Positions 12,184 through 21,800 of a stretch of 64,000 nt of DNA are shown here, one piece after another. The notes under the pieces were generated by a model. That model had not been told where the DNA came from. It was given only the letters and a program-made list of their open reading frames with translations, and ran no database searches. The DNA is from Arcanobacterium haemolyticum DSM 20595 (lineage in GTDB: Bacteria > Actinomycetota > Actinomycetes > Actinomycetales > Actinomycetaceae). Location: the NCBI RefSeq assembly GCF_000092365.1, contig NC_014218.1:496001-560000 (forward strand), given 5' to 3'. The translations under genes were made by a program, and so were the position numbers. Position 1 is the first letter of the stretch, and every line of letters begins with the position of its first letter.

Positions 12184-12450
12184 TATTCAGCGATACGGCT
12201 GTTGTATCACATATTCTCATTTTGGTTAGTCCCATGATATGGTGGGGACTTTAGTCCCCGTCAATTGCGGACTGTGAGGAGGGCTACCGTCTGTTTTGCG
12301 CTGATAGCTTTTTGAGTTGAGTATCGGGTGCTGGGGGCTATTAATCTAGAAGTAGCGCCAGCAGTAGTTGCTGGGGAATAAAAGCGGTCAGTGCGGACTG
12401 GCGTACATCTAAGGTCCCGCGTTGATTGCAATGAGAAGGAGTAGTAAACC
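12184..12450 (+). promoter_or_regulatory. Long upstream region of pflB with folded leader
   Basis: No gene. It contains the DosR-like palindrome at 12242-12261. Further down, 12357-12403, CCAGCA/TGCTGG nests inside CGCCAG/CTGGCG, so the messenger leader may fold. It does not match the ZTP (pfl) riboswitch core that I know. The pflB ribosome binding site AAGGAG is about ten bases before the GTG at 12451. Confidence 0.45.
12242..12261. promoter_or_regulatory. DosR/DevR-box-like palindrome upstream of pflB
   Basis: A perfect 16-base palindrome, GGGGACTTTAGTCCCC (12244-12259). It matches the central bases of the mycobacterial DosR consensus TTSGGGACTWWAGTCCCSAA without a mismatch, including both S positions; only the outer TT/AA differ. 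It lies about 190 bases before the pflB start. A hypoxia-responsive NarL/DosR-type regulator binding here would fit the anaerobic role of PFL. The regulator is not in this window. Confidence 0.6.
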
Positions 12451-14538
12451 GTGACTCAAACAGCCGAAACTGCTACACACCCAGAGTGGGAAGGCTTTAA
12501 GGACGGCCTTTGGCAGAATGCCATTGATGTTCGTGACTTCATCCAGAAGAACTACACGCCGTACGAAGGCGATTCCTCGTTCCTTGCAGGTGAAACTGAC
12601 AAGACTCGCCGCGTTTGGGAAACCTTGGAAGAGAAGTACCTTTCGGTAGAACGTCAGAAGCGCGTGTACGACGTCGATGTTGACACTCCTGCGGATGTCG
12701 ATGCTTTTGGCCCAGGCTACATTTCTGAAGATGACAACGTCGTCGTTGGTCTTCAAACCGATGTTCCACTCAAGCGCGCAATGATGCCAAACGGCGGATG
12801 GCGCATGGTTGAGACAGCTATCAAGGAAGCTGGCAAGGAAGCCAATCCAGAAGTGAAGAAAATCTTCACCAAGTACCGTAAGACTCACAATGATGGCGTC
12901 TTCGATATGTACACCCCACGTATTCGTGCAGCACGTTCTTCCCACATCATCACCGGCTTGCCAGATGCATACGGCCGTGGCCGCATCATCGGCGATTACC
13001 GCCGTGTTGCTCTCTACGGTGTGGATCACCTCATCGCAGAGAAGCTGAAGGATAAGGATCTCTTCGCCGATCAGCCGTTCACCCAGGATTGGGCACGTGA
13101 TCGTGAAGAAATCTCCGAACAGATCAAGGCTCTCAAGAAGCTCAAGAACATGGCTGCTTCTTACGGCTTCGATATTTCCCGTCCAGCTCAGACTGCTCAG
13201 GAAGCAGTCCAGTGGACTTACTTCGGTTACCTTGCATCCGTGAAGTCTCAGGATGGCGCCGCAATGTCCTTCGGCCGCCTCTCCGCGTTCTTCGATATCT
13301 ACTTCGAACGTGACTTGGCCGCCGGTGTAATCACCGAACAGGACGCTCAGGAAATCATCGATCAGCTTGTTATCAAGCTCCGTATCGTTCGCTTCCTGCG
13401 CACCACCGCTTACGATGAAATCTTCTCCGGCGATCCATACTGGGCAACCTGGTCCGATGGCGGCTTCGGTGAAGACGGCCGTCCATTGGTTACCAAGACT
13501 TCGTTCCGTCTGCTTCAGACTCTCGTTAACCTTGGCCCAGCTCCAGAACCGAACATCACCATCTTCTGGTCTGAGAAGCTCCCAATGGGTTACAAGCGCT
13601 TCTGTGCGCAGGTGTCCATCGAAACCTCGTCGATCCAGTACGAAGCTGATGAGCAGATCCGTGGCTACTGGGGCGATGACGCCGCAATCGCTTGCTGTGT
13701 TTCCCCAATGGCTGTTGGTAAGCAGATGCAGTTCTTCGGCGCTCGCGTGAACGCTGCTAAGGCTCTTCTTTACGCCATGAACGGTGGCCGTGACGAAATG
13801 TCTGGGAAGCAGATCGTTGATGGTTTTGAAGGCATCCAGGGCGATGGCCCGCTCGATTTCGACGAAGTCTGGGCAAAGTACGAAGACATGCTCGATTGGG
13901 TTGTTGGAACCTACGTTGAAGCTCTCAACATCATCCACTACAGCCACGACAAGTACGCATACGAAGCCATGGAAATGGCGTTGCACGATTCTGAGATCGT
14001 TCGCACCATGGGCTGTGGCATCGCAGGTTTGTCCATCGTTGCTGACTCTTTGGCTGCTATCAAGTACGCAACAGTCACCCCGGTTCGTGACGAAACCGGC
14101 TTGATCGTTGACTACAAGACTGAAGGTGACTTCCCAACCTACGGTAACGACGACGATCGCGCCGACGACATCGCCGCAACCATCGTTCACACCGTGATGG
14201 AGAAGATCAAGCGCATCCCAATGTACCGCAACGCAATCCCAACGCAGTCGGTTCTCACCATTACCTCGAACGTTGTATACGGCAAGGCAACCGGTAACTT
14301 CCCATCGGGTCACCGTGCAGGTACTCCGTTCGCTCCAGGTGCAAACCCAGAAAACGGTATGGATACCCACGGCATGTTGGCGTCGATGCTCTCCGTTGGA
14401 AAGCTTCACTACAAGGATGCTCTTGATGGCATTTCTTTGACTAACACGATTGTCCCATCGTCCCTCGGCCGTGACTTGGCTGAACAGGTCGATAACCTGG
14501 TTGGCATCATGGATGCTGGCTTCATCAAGAAGGGCTGA
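12451..14538 (+). CDS. pflB: Pyruvate formate-lyase catalytic subunit lacking the glycyl-radical domain
   Basis: A 695-residue protein closely similar to formate C-acetyltransferase (pyruvate + CoA to acetyl-CoA + formate). The catalytic cysteine pair is present in [20 protein letters not shown]. The conserved [17 protein letters not shown] block lies near residue 595. E. coli PflB has about 760 residues and ends in the glycyl-radical domain; here the chain stops at [13 protein letters not shown], just before that domain, which is encoded by the next gene 52 bases downstream. This is a gene split, not a sequencing slip, because the second part has its own ribosome binding site and start. GTG start with AAGGAG upstream. 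The opposite strand carries a long but spurious open frame. Confidence 0.93.
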   Translation: MTQTAETATHPEWEGFKDGLWQNAIDVRDFIQKNYTPYEGDSSFLAGETDKTRRVWETLEEKYLSVERQKRVYDVDVDTPADVDAFGPGYISEDDNVVVGLQTDVPLKRAMMPNGGWRMVETAIKEAGKEANPEVKKIFTKYRKTHNDGVFDMYTPRIRAARSSHIITGLPDAYGRGRIIGDYRRVALYGVDHLIAEKLKDKDLFADQPFTQDWARDREEISEQIKALKKLKNMAASYGFDISRPAQTAQEAVQWTYFGYLASVKSQDGAAMSFGRLSAFFDIYFERDLAAGVITEQDAQEIIDQLVIKLRIVRFLRTTAYDEIFSGDPYWATWSDGGFGEDGRPLVTKTSFRLLQTLVNLGPAPEPNITIFWSEKLPMGYKRFCAQVSIETSSIQYEADEQIRGYWGDDAAIACCVSPMAVGKQMQFFGARVNAAKALLYAMNGGRDEMSGKQIVDGFEGIQGDGPLDFDEVWAKYEDMLDWVVGTYVEALNIIHYSHDKYAYEAMEMALHDSEIVRTMGCGIAGLSIVADSLAAIKYATVTPVRDETGLIVDYKTEGDFPTYGNDDDRADDIAATIVHTVMEKIKRIPMYRNAIPTQSVLTITSNVVYGKATGNFPSGHRAGTPFAPGANPENGMDTHGMLASMLSVGKLHYKDALDGISLTNTIVPSSLGRDLAEQVDNLVGIMDAGFIKKG

Positions 14539-14590
14539 CGCCCAGTTTCGCTCAACGAAACATTTTAAATCCCCACGAAAGGAAAATATC

Positions 14591-14839
14591 ATGGCTACGA
14601 CGTACGAAGAGCGTCTCGAATCGATGAAGGCACAGCGCGCTGCCAAGGGTGGCGTTCAGGGTCTTTACCACGCAAACATCAACGTGCTTAACCGCGACAC
14701 CCTTGAGGACGCCATGGAGCACCCAGAAAAGTACCCACAGCTCACCGTTCGCGTTTCGGGTTACGCAGTGAACTTTGTTCGCCTCACCCGTGAGCAGCAG
14801 CTCGACGTCATCTCCCGTACCTTCCACCAGGGTATGTGA
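14591..14839 (+). CDS. Separate glycyl-radical subunit of pyruvate formate-lyase (GrcA-like)
   Basis: An 82-residue protein homologous to the C-terminal domain of PflB and to E. coli GrcA (YfiD). The radical-bearing glycine is Gly57 in the conserved RVSGYAV motif, preceded by [11 protein letters not shown]. Start is the ATG at 14591 after AAAGGAAA. In E. coli, GrcA rescues oxygen-cleaved PflB; here it appears to be the only glycyl-radical domain available to the upstream catalytic chain, so an obligate two-chain enzyme is inferred. It sits between pflB and pflA in one apparent operon. The first roughly 18 residues are charged and may dock it. Confidence 0.92.
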   Translation: MATTYEERLESMKAQRAAKGGVQGLYHANINVLNRDTLEDAMEHPEKYPQLTVRVSGYAVNFVRLTREQQLDVISRTFHQGM

Positions 14840-14862
14840 GAATCTTTTAAGGATCCGCTTTT

Positions 14863-15789
14863 ATGACTACATCGATTGAACACCAGAGCAGCGACTTATT
14901 TGACGCTACCCGGTATTGGGGCTCTGAAGGGAGCACTGGCGAATACCGCCCCCAGCCGATCGAAGATGAAGTCCCACGTTTAAGTGGAGCGGGTCTGGAC
15001 GGAGTTTCCCTGGCAGGGCCGATGTCACACCATGAGCATGTTTCTGGTGTGCAAGCTGGTGACATCGGCTCTGTCCACTCCTGGGAACTCGTGACGGCAG
15101 TTGATGGGCCTGGTACGCGTTTGACCACATTCTTTGCTGGTTGTCCGCTCCGGTGCCTGTACTGCCATAATCCTGACACCCTGAAGATGAAGGAAGGCAC
15201 AGCAGTTCGGGCTACTGATATGCTGGAAAAAATCGCCCGGTACAAGGCGGTTTTCACGGTGTCGAAGGGCGGTGTCACCTTCTCTGGAGGTGAACCGATG
15301 ATGCAGCCGAAGTTCTTGGCCCGTTTGTTGGCCGGCTGTAAAGAAATAGGCATCCACACTGCAGTTGATACGTCTGGTTTCTTGGGCGTAAACATGACTG
15401 AAGAGATGCTCGCAAACGTTGATCTCTTTTTGCTTGATGTGAAATCTGGTGTTCCAGAACAATACAAGCGCACTACGGGCCGCGATCTTGCGCCAACGTT
15501 GGCGTTCGGCAAGCGTCTTGTAGAAAACGGCAAGAAGATCTGGATCCGTTTTGTTCTTGTTCCGGGGCTCACTGATGCTCCAGAAAACGTGAATGCGGTT
15601 GCGGATATTGTTCAAAGTTGGGCTTCTAGCGTTGAACGTGTTGAAGTGCTTCCGTTCCACCAGATGGCACGTGATAAGTGGGCATCGCTCGGGTTGGAAT
15701 ACCAATTGAACGATGTTGAACCGCCATCGAAGGAAGCTACCGAAGCAGTCCGGGATATCTTCCGTTCCCGCGGCCTCACAGTATTCTAA
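14863..15789 (+). CDS. pflA: Pyruvate formate-lyase-activating enzyme (radical SAM)
   Basis: A 308-residue radical SAM protein that installs the glycyl radical on PFL. The [4Fe-4S] cluster motif CxxxCxxC is Cys94, Cys98 and Cys101 in FFAGCPLRCLYCHNPD. The SGGEP motif follows near residue 145. It is about 60 residues longer at the N-terminus than E. coli PflA (246 residues), with no recognised domain in that extension. It lies 23 bases after the GrcA-like gene. Its last four bases overlap the convergent yggS-like gene, so the two genes end tail to tail. Confidence 0.95.
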   Translation: MTTSIEHQSSDLFDATRYWGSEGSTGEYRPQPIEDEVPRLSGAGLDGVSLAGPMSHHEHVSGVQAGDIGSVHSWELVTAVDGPGTRLTTFFAGCPLRCLYCHNPDTLKMKEGTAVRATDMLEKIARYKAVFTVSKGGVTFSGGEPMMQPKFLARLLAGCKEIGIHTAVDTSGFLGVNMTEEMLANVDLFLLDVKSGVPEQYKRTTGRDLAPTLAFGKRLVENGKKIWIRFVLVPGLTDAPENVNAVADIVQSWASSVERVEVLPFHQMARDKWASLGLEYQLNDVEPPSKEATEAVRDIFRSRGLTVF

Positions 15790-16478
15790 CGTTCTCCGAA
15801 AACTGCAGTTCCTACACGCACAACCGTTGCACCTTCGCTAATAGCAAGGTGCATATCGTTGCTCATCCCCATAGAGATAACATCCGCATCTGCTAATGCG
15901 GGCAACGTGCGCATTTCTTCGGACAACCGCCGGGTAGTAGCGAATGACGCCCGTATATTGGTTTCAGATCCGCGAGCACCAATGGTCATGACACCACGAA
16001 TCTGTACCCGTGGTAGATCTGCGATAGCCACAGCGAGTTGCATGACATCACCAATAGCCACTCCGAACTGGGTGTCTGCTGCCGCTGAATTAATCTGTAT
16101 CAATACAGGATAGGGGCCGGTGGCTTCTCCGCGTGCTACGCGTTCTTCTTGGCGCCGGTTGATTCGTTGAGCAGTCTTCAATGAATCAACCGTGTCGATC
16201 CGATCAGCCACAGTCATTGCGCTAGAAAGCTTGTTTGATTGAACATGGCCAATCATTGACGTGTATGGATGAATCCCATGTTCGGCAAGGCCAGCATTGG
16301 CACTCACCAGTTGGTCTACAAGATTATGTCCCATCAGAACACCGCCAGCGTCATATGCCTCAATCAGGCGCTCAATCGGCTGGTGTTTGGTAGCCAGCAT
16401 GATATCCACGTGCCGTCCGCCTGCATACCGATCAACGATGTCACGAATGCGGCCAAGGCTCTCAGCAATGGCCACCAT
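15786..16478 (-). CDS. YggS-family pyridoxal phosphate homeostasis protein
   Basis: A 230-residue single-domain PLP-binding protein of the YggS/PLPBP (PROSC) family, a TIM-barrel relative of alanine racemase that acts in vitamin B6 and amino-acid homeostasis rather than as a known catalyst. The PLP lysine is in IMLATKHQP, where many homologues have AVSKT. GVMTIGARGSE and SMGMSNDMHLAI are other family motifs. The ATG at 16478 overlaps the helicase stop codon (TGATG), so the two are translationally coupled; a longer upstream frame is ignored. Confidence 0.88.
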   Translation of the reverse strand: MVAIAESLGRIRDIVDRYAGGRHVDIMLATKHQPIERLIEAYDAGGVLMGHNLVDQLVSANAGLAEHGIHPYTSMIGHVQSNKLSSAMTVADRIDTVDSLKTAQRINRRQEERVARGEATGPYPVLIQINSAAADTQFGVAIGDVMQLAVAIADLPRVQIRGVMTIGARGSETNIRASFATTRRLSEEMRTLPALADADVISMGMSNDMHLAISEGATVVRVGTAVFGER

Positions 16479-19150
16479 CAACGTTCTCCCAAACGGATCG
16501 GCTGTACAACAAGCGTGCCAGCTGCATCCGACGCATCCAGATCGATGATCGCCCACAGCCCCCACGCGGCATCGTCGGTTCCAGAATCAAGCACCTGCAA
16601 CGCTAACCAAACGCGCCCAGTCTGGTGTGATTCAAGCAGATCGGACGCGGAATCTTCTGCCATTCCCGCCTGAAGAAGATCGGCGTAGCTTGGATCTTCC
16701 AGGATAGAGAAGAAGCGCGAACTGCGAGCTTCGTTGTCGGTTCCGAGGAAATCGTATTCGTCAAAGTACGGGGCGATCGCGTCTGCCCACGTGTCGGCAT
16801 CCCAGCCGGCAGCAGAATCGAGATCGTGCAACGCATCGTAATCTTCGCGATCGAGCAGTTCGATCCGTTCGAACATGGCGTTGCGAACGGCAACCCGCAA
16901 GGCGTGCTTGTTGCGTGTGAAGGCAACGTTCCCGTCAGCATCAGCACCAAAGGCGGCTTCTTCACCATGGACGGAATCGTCTGATCCCAAGGTTGTGAGT
17001 TCGTCTAAGGTAACGCGCCCGTCGGCGAGCGCCTCCCATTCGTCGAGGAGTGAAGAATCGATGGAACGTACCAGCCGCCCGAGCCAATCGATGATGTCCT
17101 CAACTTCGCGGGTGCGAACGTTAATAGGAACAGATTGGCGCATAGCCCGGTAGACGTCGGTGATGTAGCGCAGGAGCACGCCTTCGGATCGGGAGAGATC
17201 GTAGCGTGAGATGAATTCGGAGAAGGTGAGCGCTTCTTCGATGAGCTGGCGGACTACCGATTTAGGTTTGAGTTCTTGCCCGCGCACCCACGGGTTGGTT
17301 TTCGCATAGAGTTCGAGGGCAGGTTCGAGCAGGTCGGCAAGCGGTTTTGGCCAGGTCACTTCGTCTACGAGCGCCATGCGTTCGTCATAGTCCACGCCAT
17401 CTGCTTTGAGTTTCCCGATGAGTTCGCCGCGGGCCTGGCGCTGTTGTGCGTAGAGCGCGGGGAGTGGATCTTCGGAGACAGCTTCGATGATTGAGACGAC
17501 GTCGAGTGCATACGTCGCGCTTTCCGGCTCCAGTAAATCGAACGCGGCCAGCGCGAATGGTGCGAGCGGCGAATTGAGTGCGAAATCGGAAGGCACGTCA
17601 CGAGTGAAGTGGATAGCGCCCGTATCGCCGTGTTGGGCACGCCAATCGCGATCTTCGTGCGTAATGACGCCGGCTGTGCGCAGCGATTGATAGATAGTAA
17701 TTGCCTTGCGTACTAGCGTGTTGCGATCTTTTTTGGGTTCGTGGTTATCGCACAGAATCGTTTTGGCGCCCGCGATGGGATCGAGGCGTTGGAGCAAGTT
17801 GAGGATGAGCGAGTGGTCCACACGCATCCGCGAGGTCAACGTTTCGGGTTGTGCTTCGATCAGTGTGGTGAACGTATTTTCGGACCAGCTAATTGTTCCT
17901 TCTGGCGCCTTGACCCGTTGCACGCGTTTGATCTTCGTGGGATCGTCGCCGGCTTTGCGCAGGCGGCGTGCGTTTTCGATGTCGTGTTCAGGGGCTTGGA
18001 CGACGACGTAGCCAACCGTATCGAATCCTGCACGGCCGGCGCGGCCAGCAATTTGGTGGAACTCACGGGCGGTAATGTGGCGCTGTTTTGTTCCATCAAA
18101 CTTGGTCAGTGAGGTCATAAGCACAGTACGGATAGGGACGTTGATTCCTACACCGAGCGTGTCCGTTCCACAAATAACATTGAGGAGCCCGGCTTGTGCG
18201 AGCTTCTCCACAAGCCGGCGGTAACGGGGGAGTAGCCCCGCATGGTGAATACCGATTCCGGATCGGAGGAGTTTGGAGAGGACTTTGCCGAAGCCTGGAG
18301 AAAATGTGAAGGAACCGAGTGCCGCCGCAATCCGTTCTTTTTGTTCTTTGGATGCGATAGGCATGGATTGCAACGCCAACGCTTGCGATACTGCTTCCTT
18401 CTGAGAAAAGTGCACCACATACACTGGAGCCATGTGGGTGGCTACGAGCTCTTTGATAACCTCACCGATCGGTTCAGTAGACCACGTGAAGTGCAAGGGA
18501 ACTGGCCGAACGGCGTCGTCCACAATACTCACCGAACGCCCTGTGCGCCGTTCCAAATCCGCAACCAAAAAACGAGTATCGCCCAACGTAGCCGAAAGCA
18601 AAATCTGTTGTGCCTGCGGCAAGGCTAAAAGCGGAACCTGCCACGCCCAGCCGCGCTGTGGATCGTCGTAAAAATGGAACTCGTCCATCACAACCACACC
18701 CACGTCAGCACTCGCGCCTTCACGCAACGCAATATTCGCCAAAATTTCCGCCGTAGCACACACAATCGGAGCACCCGCGTTAATCGACGAATCGCCCGTT
18801 ACCATGCCGACGTTATGGGCACCGAAATGGCGAATAAGCTCAAAAAACTTCTCAGAAACCAACGCTTTCAACGGTGCCGTGTAATACGCCGTGCGGCCCG
18901 TAGCCAACGCGGCAAACAACGCCTGCATCGCAATCAGCGATTTACCAGAGCCGGTGGGGGTAGCCACAATCACGTGATCGCCCGAGACAATGTTCAACAA
19001 CGCCTCATCCTGATGCGGATACATGTGCTTACCGGTGGATTCGACCCAGCTGGCGAAGGCGTCATAGATCGCCTCGTCAGATGGCGAAATTCCATACGCG
19101 TCTTCAAGGGCATCTAGTGCAACATTGAGGCCTGGTTCGGAAAGGCTCAT
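16478..19150 (-). CDS. Ski2-like DEAD/DEAH-box helicase with DUF3516
   Basis: An 890-residue superfamily 2 helicase. Walker A is ATPTGSGKS (residues 63-71), the Walker B box reads DEFH as in Ski2/HelY-type proteins, motif III is LLSATLGDT, and motif VI is HQIAGRAGRAG. The C-terminal half matches the DUF3516 extension seen in actinobacterial helicases of this size. RNA substrates are likely by family; a precise role is not known. It overlaps the lacI-type gene by four bases upstream and the yggS-like gene downstream, so these three genes form one transcription unit. Confidence 0.9.
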   Translation of the reverse strand: MSLSEPGLNVALDALEDAYGISPSDEAIYDAFASWVESTGKHMYPHQDEALLNIVSGDHVIVATPTGSGKSLIAMQALFAALATGRTAYYTAPLKALVSEKFFELIRHFGAHNVGMVTGDSSINAGAPIVCATAEILANIALREGASADVGVVVMDEFHFYDDPQRGWAWQVPLLALPQAQQILLSATLGDTRFLVADLERRTGRSVSIVDDAVRPVPLHFTWSTEPIGEVIKELVATHMAPVYVVHFSQKEAVSQALALQSMPIASKEQKERIAAALGSFTFSPGFGKVLSKLLRSGIGIHHAGLLPRYRRLVEKLAQAGLLNVICGTDTLGVGINVPIRTVLMTSLTKFDGTKQRHITAREFHQIAGRAGRAGFDTVGYVVVQAPEHDIENARRLRKAGDDPTKIKRVQRVKAPEGTISWSENTFTTLIEAQPETLTSRMRVDHSLILNLLQRLDPIAGAKTILCDNHEPKKDRNTLVRKAITIYQSLRTAGVITHEDRDWRAQHGDTGAIHFTRDVPSDFALNSPLAPFALAAFDLLEPESATYALDVVSIIEAVSEDPLPALYAQQRQARGELIGKLKADGVDYDERMALVDEVTWPKPLADLLEPALELYAKTNPWVRGQELKPKSVVRQLIEEALTFSEFISRYDLSRSEGVLLRYITDVYRAMRQSVPINVRTREVEDIIDWLGRLVRSIDSSLLDEWEALADGRVTLDELTTLGSDDSVHGEEAAFGADADGNVAFTRNKHALRVAVRNAMFERIELLDREDYDALHDLDSAAGWDADTWADAIAPYFDEYDFLGTDNEARSSRFFSILEDPSYADLLQAGMAEDSASDLLESHQTGRVWLALQVLDSGTDDAAWGLWAIIDLDASDAAGTLVVQPIRLGER

Positions 19151-20154
19151 TCTTTTTCGCTCCCACGTGACGCAATACTGCCACGAATCTTAAACTCCAT
19201 CGGAACAACGATCGTGGAACGTTCCCTACGAGTATGGTTAGCTGCTTGCCAAATCAACGACATCGCGGCCTTATAACCAATATCAAAACTACCCGTGCTG
19301 AGCGATGACAATTCAGGATCAGCCATATGGCAAATCACGGAATCATCCACGCCGATCACCGACACATCATCCGGGATCGAAGCACCCAGGCGGCGTGCCT
19401 GGCGAACGAACCCAAATGCCATCAAATCGTTGTATGCCACAACTGCCGATGTTCTGCCACGGTTCCAAATACGTGCCGCATCAGCACCGCCTACCAGATC
19501 AGGCGATAAAAACTTAGTGCGAGTAAGCTGCAAACTAGTGGCGGCACACTGATCTTGTAACGCCCGCCAGCGCATTGCATTCGCCCAAGACATTTCTGGG
19601 CCGGAAAGATACATGACGTCCTTGTGGCCGCGTTCAGCCAGTTCACGGCAGACCGCCGTAATACCGCCGTTCGTATCTGGCACCACGCACGTGTGGCCGT
19701 CCAAGTAACGGTTCATCAATACCAACGGTTTGCTCTTCTCCACCTGAAGAATCGCAGCCGGGGTAAGCCGAGAGGCTGCCAGGGCAACCCCATCCACATC
19801 AGGCAACACACGGCGGAGAGTATGGGCTTCCAGAGCGCCTGATTCATCAGAATTAGCGATCACTACCGCATAGCCATGTTCGTGTGCGGCTTTATGAAAG
19901 CCTTTATACATTGCTGCAAAAGTAGGGTTAGAAATATCGGCAACAACCAAGCATAGAACCCGTGTGGCTTTATCTGAGCTGGCATAGGCCGCTCCTGATG
20001 TGCGGAAGCCAAGATCACGGGCAGCTGCAAAAATACGTTCCGCGGTATCTGTTGATACGCGGGCAGGGTTAGAAAAAGCGCGAGATACCGTAGACGGAGA
20101 AACCCCCACTGCGCTAGCCACATCATAAATCGTGGCTGTCTTCTTTTTACTCAC
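19147..20154 (-). CDS. LacI-family transcriptional regulator, probably of the hexuronate genes
   Basis: A 335-residue LacI/GalR-type repressor. The helix-turn-helix is TIYDVASAVGVSPSTVSRAF (residues 8-27), followed by a periplasmic-binding-protein-like sensor domain. It lies directly downstream of the uxu/uxa block on the same strand, so control of that operon by a hexuronate or KDG-type inducer is likely but inferred. A terminator-like hairpin at 20247 separates it from uxaC. Its stop overlaps the helicase start (ATGA). Confidence 0.9.
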   Translation of the reverse strand: MSKKKTATIYDVASAVGVSPSTVSRAFSNPARVSTDTAERIFAAARDLGFRTSGAAYASSDKATRVLCLVVADISNPTFAAMYKGFHKAAHEHGYAVVIANSDESGALEAHTLRRVLPDVDGVALAASRLTPAAILQVEKSKPLVLMNRYLDGHTCVVPDTNGGITAVCRELAERGHKDVMYLSGPEMSWANAMRWRALQDQCAATSLQLTRTKFLSPDLVGGADAARIWNRGRTSAVVAYNDLMAFGFVRQARRLGASIPDDVSVIGVDDSVICHMADPELSSLSTGSFDIGYKAAMSLIWQAANHTRRERSTIVVPMEFKIRGSIASRGSEKE

Positions 20155-20246
20155 GTACCTACCAGTTTTCTTAACAGATCCGCCTTACACACCTACATCA
20201 TAACAATGTTTACAGATGCTAGGTTGGTACCTTACGCAAGTTGTGG

Positions 20247-20303
20247 AAAAGCGCGCGGATCCCCACCATCGACCATGATCGAGGTAAGAATCCGCGTGCT
20301 TTT
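20247..20303. terminator. Hairpin after uxaC
   Basis: AAAAGCGCGCGGAT and ATCCGCGTGCTTTT pair over 14 bases with one non-Watson-Crick position. The A-rich and T-rich ends make it usable in both directions. It lies just after uxaC and before the LacI-type gene. Confidence 0.6.
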
Positions 20304-20312
20304 CAGTTATTC

Positions 20313-21722
20313 TTAGTCCAGCTTGAACACCTTGCGTGGCTGGTCAGAGGTCAATGCCTTGATCCAGTGGAACGCGGCAGTGCGCGAAATGCGGCCTTCG
20401 ATCACGTAACGCGCCAAGAACACGGAATCGAGGCGACGGGACATATCGTGGCGTGCTGGGATGGACAAGAACGCGCGGGTATCATCAATAAACCCTGAAG
20501 AACGGGAGAATCCAGCGGTTTCCGTGGTGGCTGCGCGGAAACGCAGAACCGCATCAGGAGCGTCAATGAACCACCATGGGGCTCCGATGAACACCGATGG
20601 GTAGAAGCCCGCAAGTGGAGCTAACTCACGCGAATACACGGTTTCGTCGATGGTGAAGAGAACCAGGTGCAAGCGCGGATCGTTGCCGTACTTATCAAGA
20701 AGTGGCTGGATGTTCTTCGTGTATTCGGTTTGTACTGGAATATCGTGGCCAGTATCTGGGCCGAATGTGGTGAACGATTCGGTGTTGTGGTTACGGTACA
20801 CGCCTGGGTGAACTGTCATCACCAGGCCGTCTTCCACGCTCATGCCAGCGAAGCGGAAGAGCATGGCACCTTCGAAGATGTCAGATTCTTCAGCGGTCAA
20901 GCCTTCGTGAACAGCCTTGTGGTACAGTGCGCCAAGTTCAGCATCATCCATATCAACTGCGAGTGGGTGTGCCACACCGAAATCGGCGGACACCGCGCCG
21001 TTCTCAATGAATCTAGCACGCGAAGCGCGGAAGCCTTCCAGGTAGCCTTCGAAGGAATCTACCGGCTGGCCCACGGAAGCGGTGAGTGCTTCAACCTTGG
21101 AGCGCCATTCTGGCTTGCGGGTATTCACATATGCATCTGGGCGCCACGTTGGAATAACTTGGCCAGTGAACGTTTCATCTGCAGCAAGAGCGGCATGGTA
21201 TTCGAGTGAATCCAGCGGATCATCAGTGGTTGCAAGAACGGAGATTGGGAAGGAATCGAAGAGTGCGCGTGGGCGGAACTCAGGAGTCGACAGCTTCTCT
21301 GCAATAATATCGAAGAGCTTATCGGCGTTTTCTGCGCACGGTTCTTCATCGATTCCGAAGAGGGTTACGAATTCGTGGGTTAGCCAGTAGCCAGATGCGG
21401 TGCCATCAAGGAGGCGCCAGTTTTCGCAGAAGATACGCCATGCTGTTCGCGGATCAACAGGATCTGATTTACCCACACCGATCTTGGTGAGATCGATGCC
21501 TGCCGAATGAAGCATACGGAACACGTAGTGATCGTAGGTGAGGAACAGGTTGGTGGCGTCTGAAAATGGTTCGTTATCCAGAAGCATCTGTGGGTTCACG
21601 TGGCCGTGAGGAGAGATGATCGGGAGATCCTTTACGGTGGTGTAGAGTTCTCGGGCCAGGTCACGGGTTTTTTCGTCTGCTGGGAAGAGACGATCTGGAT
21701 CGAGGAAAAGTGGGCTAGCCAT
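20313..21722 (-). CDS. uxaC: Glucuronate isomerase
   Basis: A 469-residue enzyme of the UxaC family that converts D-glucuronate to D-fructuronate (and D-galacturonate to D-tagaturonate), the first step of hexuronate use. Family motifs visible are PIISPHGHVNPQMLLDN near the N-terminus, carrying metal-binding histidines, FNPRP-region equivalents around residue 150, and GAPWWFIDAPD near residue 385. It is the last gene of the uxuB-uxuA-eda-kdgK-uxaC series, 78 bases after kdgK. Confidence 0.95.
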   Translation of the reverse strand: MASPLFLDPDRLFPADEKTRDLARELYTTVKDLPIISPHGHVNPQMLLDNEPFSDATNLFLTYDHYVFRMLHSAGIDLTKIGVGKSDPVDPRTAWRIFCENWRLLDGTASGYWLTHEFVTLFGIDEEPCAENADKLFDIIAEKLSTPEFRPRALFDSFPISVLATTDDPLDSLEYHAALAADETFTGQVIPTWRPDAYVNTRKPEWRSKVEALTASVGQPVDSFEGYLEGFRASRARFIENGAVSADFGVAHPLAVDMDDAELGALYHKAVHEGLTAEESDIFEGAMLFRFAGMSVEDGLVMTVHPGVYRNHNTESFTTFGPDTGHDIPVQTEYTKNIQPLLDKYGNDPRLHLVLFTIDETVYSRELAPLAGFYPSVFIGAPWWFIDAPDAVLRFRAATTETAGFSRSSGFIDDTRAFLSIPARHDMSRRLDSVFLARYVIEGRISRTAAFHWIKALTSDQPRKVFKLD

Positions 21723-21800
21723 GTGTGTACGTCCTTGTCACAAAAGATAGAAGATGAACGGGGGCGCTTGGGCGATCAAGCGCCCCCGCAGAATTGGTGT

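Noticed and set aside
12184-12450. A ZTP (pfl) riboswitch in the long pflB leader
   Set aside because: The conserved core elements of that riboswitch are not visible; only generic stem-loops are present.
12409-14646. A 745-codon open frame on the minus strand opposite pflB
   Set aside because: It lies fully antisense to a highly conserved enzyme and its translation has no family resemblance. The openness follows from the codon bias of pflB, which avoids the codons that would give stops on the other strand.
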